From the NCBI GenBank assembly GCA_039807445.1, contig JBDHRG010000161.1, positions 1-8,420 on the forward strand: a stretch of DNA of 8,420 nt, read 5' to 3'. Both the position numbers and the translations under genes were made by a program. This stretch comes from JBDHRG01 sp039807445. GTDB lineage: Bacteria; Pseudomonadota; Gammaproteobacteria; Competibacterales; Competibacteraceae. Each line of letters opens with the position of its first letter. The stretch's first letter is position 1. This document shows, in pieces, positions 6,866 to 8,420 of the stretch. The notes beneath the pieces were generated by a model, which saw nothing but the letters and a program-made list of their open reading frames with translations, was not told the DNA's origin and searched no databases.

Positions 6866-8373
6866 GCCGGATCCTCGTCAGCTGGATCGGTGGCCGCGAT
6901 CTCAAGGCGATCAACTCGGCCGGGGACGACGGGCCGGTGTTGGCGACGCTGCGCCACATCCGTCCCGAGCGGGCCTATCTGCTTTACAACTACCCCGAAG
7001 CCGAAGTCGCTCGGTATCTGGAATGGCTGGGAGCTCGGAGTCCGGCAGCGCTCACCGCGCGGCACGCCCCGCTGTGCTCGCCGATCGACTTCACCGAGAT
7101 CCACCAGGCGGTCGAAGCACTGCTTGACGAGGTCTGGCGGGCGCATTCCGGCGACGAGCGCTGCATCCTGCTCAGCCCGGGGACGCCGGCGATGCAGGCG
7201 GTATGGATCCTGCTCGGCAAGACACGCTATCCGGCGAGTTTCATCCAGGCCTCGGCCGAGCAGGGGGTACAGTGGGTCGAGCTGCCGTTCGAGATTTCGG
7301 CCGAGTTCCTGCCGGGAGCGTCCGACCGGGCTGCCGTGAGCCTGGGGCGCATGATCGCTGCCGAAGTGCCTGAGACGGCGGATTTCGACCGCATCGTCAC
7401 CGGCCATCCGCGTCTGCAGGCCCTGAAGCAGCGCGCCGGTGTGCTCGCGCGTTTCGACGTGCCGGTCTTGATCCTCGGCGAGACGGGCACCGGCAAAGAG
7501 CTCTTCGCCCGCGCGATCCACAACAGCAGCGCCCGTGCCGATAAGCCCTTCATCGCGCTGAACTGCGGCGCCATCCCGAATGAGCTGGTCGACTCGACGC
7601 TGTTCGGTCACGCGCGCGGTGCGTTCACGGGGGCCTTGCGCGACCATGATGGAGCGTTCGAGCAGGCCGATGGCGGCACGCTGTTCCTCGACGAATTCGG
7701 CGAACTGCCGGCTGCGGCGCAGGTGCGCCTGTTGCGCGTGCTGCAGGAAGGCGTGATCACCCGGCTCGGCGACGCCGGAGAGCGCCGCGTCAATGTTCGG
7801 CTGATCGCCGCCACCCACCGCGACTTGCACGAAGCGATCGCAGCACACCGATTCCGGGAAGATCTCTACTACCGCGTCGCCGTCGGCGTGATGGAACTGC
7901 CGCCGCTGCGCGAGCGCCAGGGTGATCTGTACCGGCTCATCGAGCATTTCCTCGCGGAGATCCAGTCGGCGCTGAACCTGGCTATCTCGCTCGAGCTGGC
8001 GCCCGCAGCCCGCAATCGACTCTTGCGTCACTCATGGCCCGGCAACATCCGCGAGCTGCACGCGACCCTGTTGCGAGCAGCGCTCTGGTCACTGAGCGGC
8101 CGGCTGGAGGATGACGATATCCGCGAAGCGCTGATCGCGCGCGCGGAGCGTTCGGCGGATCTGCTGGAGCGTCCGCTCGGCGAGGGCTTCGAACTCGATG
8201 CCTTGCTGGACGAGGTCGAGCGGCACTACCTCGAGCGCGCGTTGATGCAGGCCGAAGGTGTCAAGTCGCAGGCAGCCAGGCTGCTCGGCTTCAAGAGTCA
8301 CCAGGTGCTCGACAACCGGCTCAGGCGCCACGGCCTGCACGCCGCCGAGACGGGGAAGCGGGCCACTCCATAA
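6862..8373 (+). CDS. Sigma-54-dependent activator with RtcR-like CARF sensor domain
   Basis: This 503-residue protein is a bacterial enhancer-binding protein that would bind DNA and use ATP to open promoters held by sigma-54 RNA polymerase. Residues 1 to about 165 form a Rossmann-like sensor: an initial strand RILVSWIGG, then the signature SPGTPAM at 105-111 and a following WILLGKTRYPASFIQAS stretch. These resemble the TTGT-containing CARF domain of RtcR as I recall it. The AAA+ domain has Walker A GETGTGKE (206-213), the sigma-54 contact loop GAFTGA (253-258), Walker B LFLDE (274-278), FREDLYYR (331-338), PPLRER (347-352) and HSWPGNIREL (390-399). A Fis-type helix-turn-helix lies at about 450-492 (KSQAARLLG from 468). 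All motifs needed for activity look intact. There is no receiver or GAF domain, so control is probably by a ligand of the CARF domain. The GTG start overlaps the helicase stop by 4 bases. No rtcB or rtcA is in view, so it is a paralogue rather than clear RtcR. Its target promoter is not visible here. Confidence 0.85.
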   Translation: MSRILVSWIGGRDLKAINSAGDDGPVLATLRHIRPERAYLLYNYPEAEVARYLEWLGARSPAALTARHAPLCSPIDFTEIHQAVEALLDEVWRAHSGDERCILLSPGTPAMQAVWILLGKTRYPASFIQASAEQGVQWVELPFEISAEFLPGASDRAAVSLGRMIAAEVPETADFDRIVTGHPRLQALKQRAGVLARFDVPVLILGETGTGKELFARAIHNSSARADKPFIALNCGAIPNELVDSTLFGHARGAFTGALRDHDGAFEQADGGTLFLDEFGELPAAAQVRLLRVLQEGVITRLGDAGERRVNVRLIAATHRDLHEAIAAHRFREDLYYRVAVGVMELPPLRERQGDLYRLIEHFLAEIQSALNLAISLELAPAARNRLLRHSWPGNIRELHATLLRAALWSLSGRLEDDDIREALIARAERSADLLERPLGEGFELDALLDEVERHYLERALMQAEGVKSQAARLLGFKSHQVLDNRLRRHGLHAAETGKRATP

Positions 8374-8390
8374 CCAGCATTGCGTGAATC

Positions 8391-8404
8391 GTAATGATCG
8401 TTAC
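8391..8404. promoter_or_regulatory. Imperfect palindrome, possible operator
   Basis: GTAATGATCGTTAC is a 14-base inverted repeat with one mismatched pair and a GATC centre. It begins 17 bases after the regulator stop, in an AT-richer non-coding stretch. It could be an operator for a downstream gene or for the regulator itself. No T-run follows, so it is not a good terminator. A short palindrome can arise by chance, so confidence is low. Confidence 0.2.
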
Positions 8405-8420
8405 TCGGTTGGCTTGATGG

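Noticed and set aside
6778..8031. Long minus-strand open frame (417 residues) opposite the sigma-54 activator
   Set aside because: It is antisense to the intact AAA+ motifs. It reads as the complement of conserved codons rather than as a protein family.
8391..8404. Palindrome as a rho-independent terminator
   Set aside because: The stem would be short and AT-rich with almost no loop, and no T-run follows it.

Overview
The window is a dense, one-strand, GC-rich region. Hand counts give about 70-77% GC over most of the sampled gene body, with a clear dip in one segment. Codons favour G or C at the third position, and a sigma-54 activator is present. This fits a high-GC proteobacterium, most likely beta or gamma, but the window holds no taxonomic marker, so this is inference. 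I saw no tRNA, rRNA, CRISPR array, insertion sequence or convincing terminator.

Layout: three plus-strand genes form a tight, overlapping cassette. (1) Positions 1-602 hold the C-terminal part of an unrecognised protein, open at the left edge. (2) Positions 599-6865 hold one giant gene of 2088 codons. It encodes a superfamily 2 DEAH helicase with a zinc-cysteine-rich middle, a C-terminal DUF1998 (MZB-type) cysteine cluster and a further ~420-residue tail. Size and architecture match DruE, the signature helicase of the Druantia anti-phage system. (3) Positions 6862-8373 encode a 503-residue sigma-54-dependent activator. Its N-terminal sensor looks like a CARF (CRISPR-associated Rossmann fold) domain of the RtcR type, followed by an AAA+ domain with GAFTGA and a Fis-type helix-turn-helix. 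The last 47 bases are non-coding in view and hold one imperfect 14-base palindrome.

How they may work together: each stop codon overlaps the next start by 4 bases (TTGA at 599-602, GTGA at 6862-6865), and a Shine-Dalgarno sequence lies 8 bases before each start. The three genes are therefore probably one transcript with coupled translation. The helicase would be the DNA-acting core of a defence system and the upstream gene its partner (position fits DruH of type III or DruG of type II; not proven). The most interesting point is the third gene. A ligand-sensing CARF/sigma-54 activator encoded in the operon suggests that this Druantia-like system, or a neighbouring operon, is switched on by a nucleotide or RNA-damage signal. 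That link is inference from gene order and domain content.
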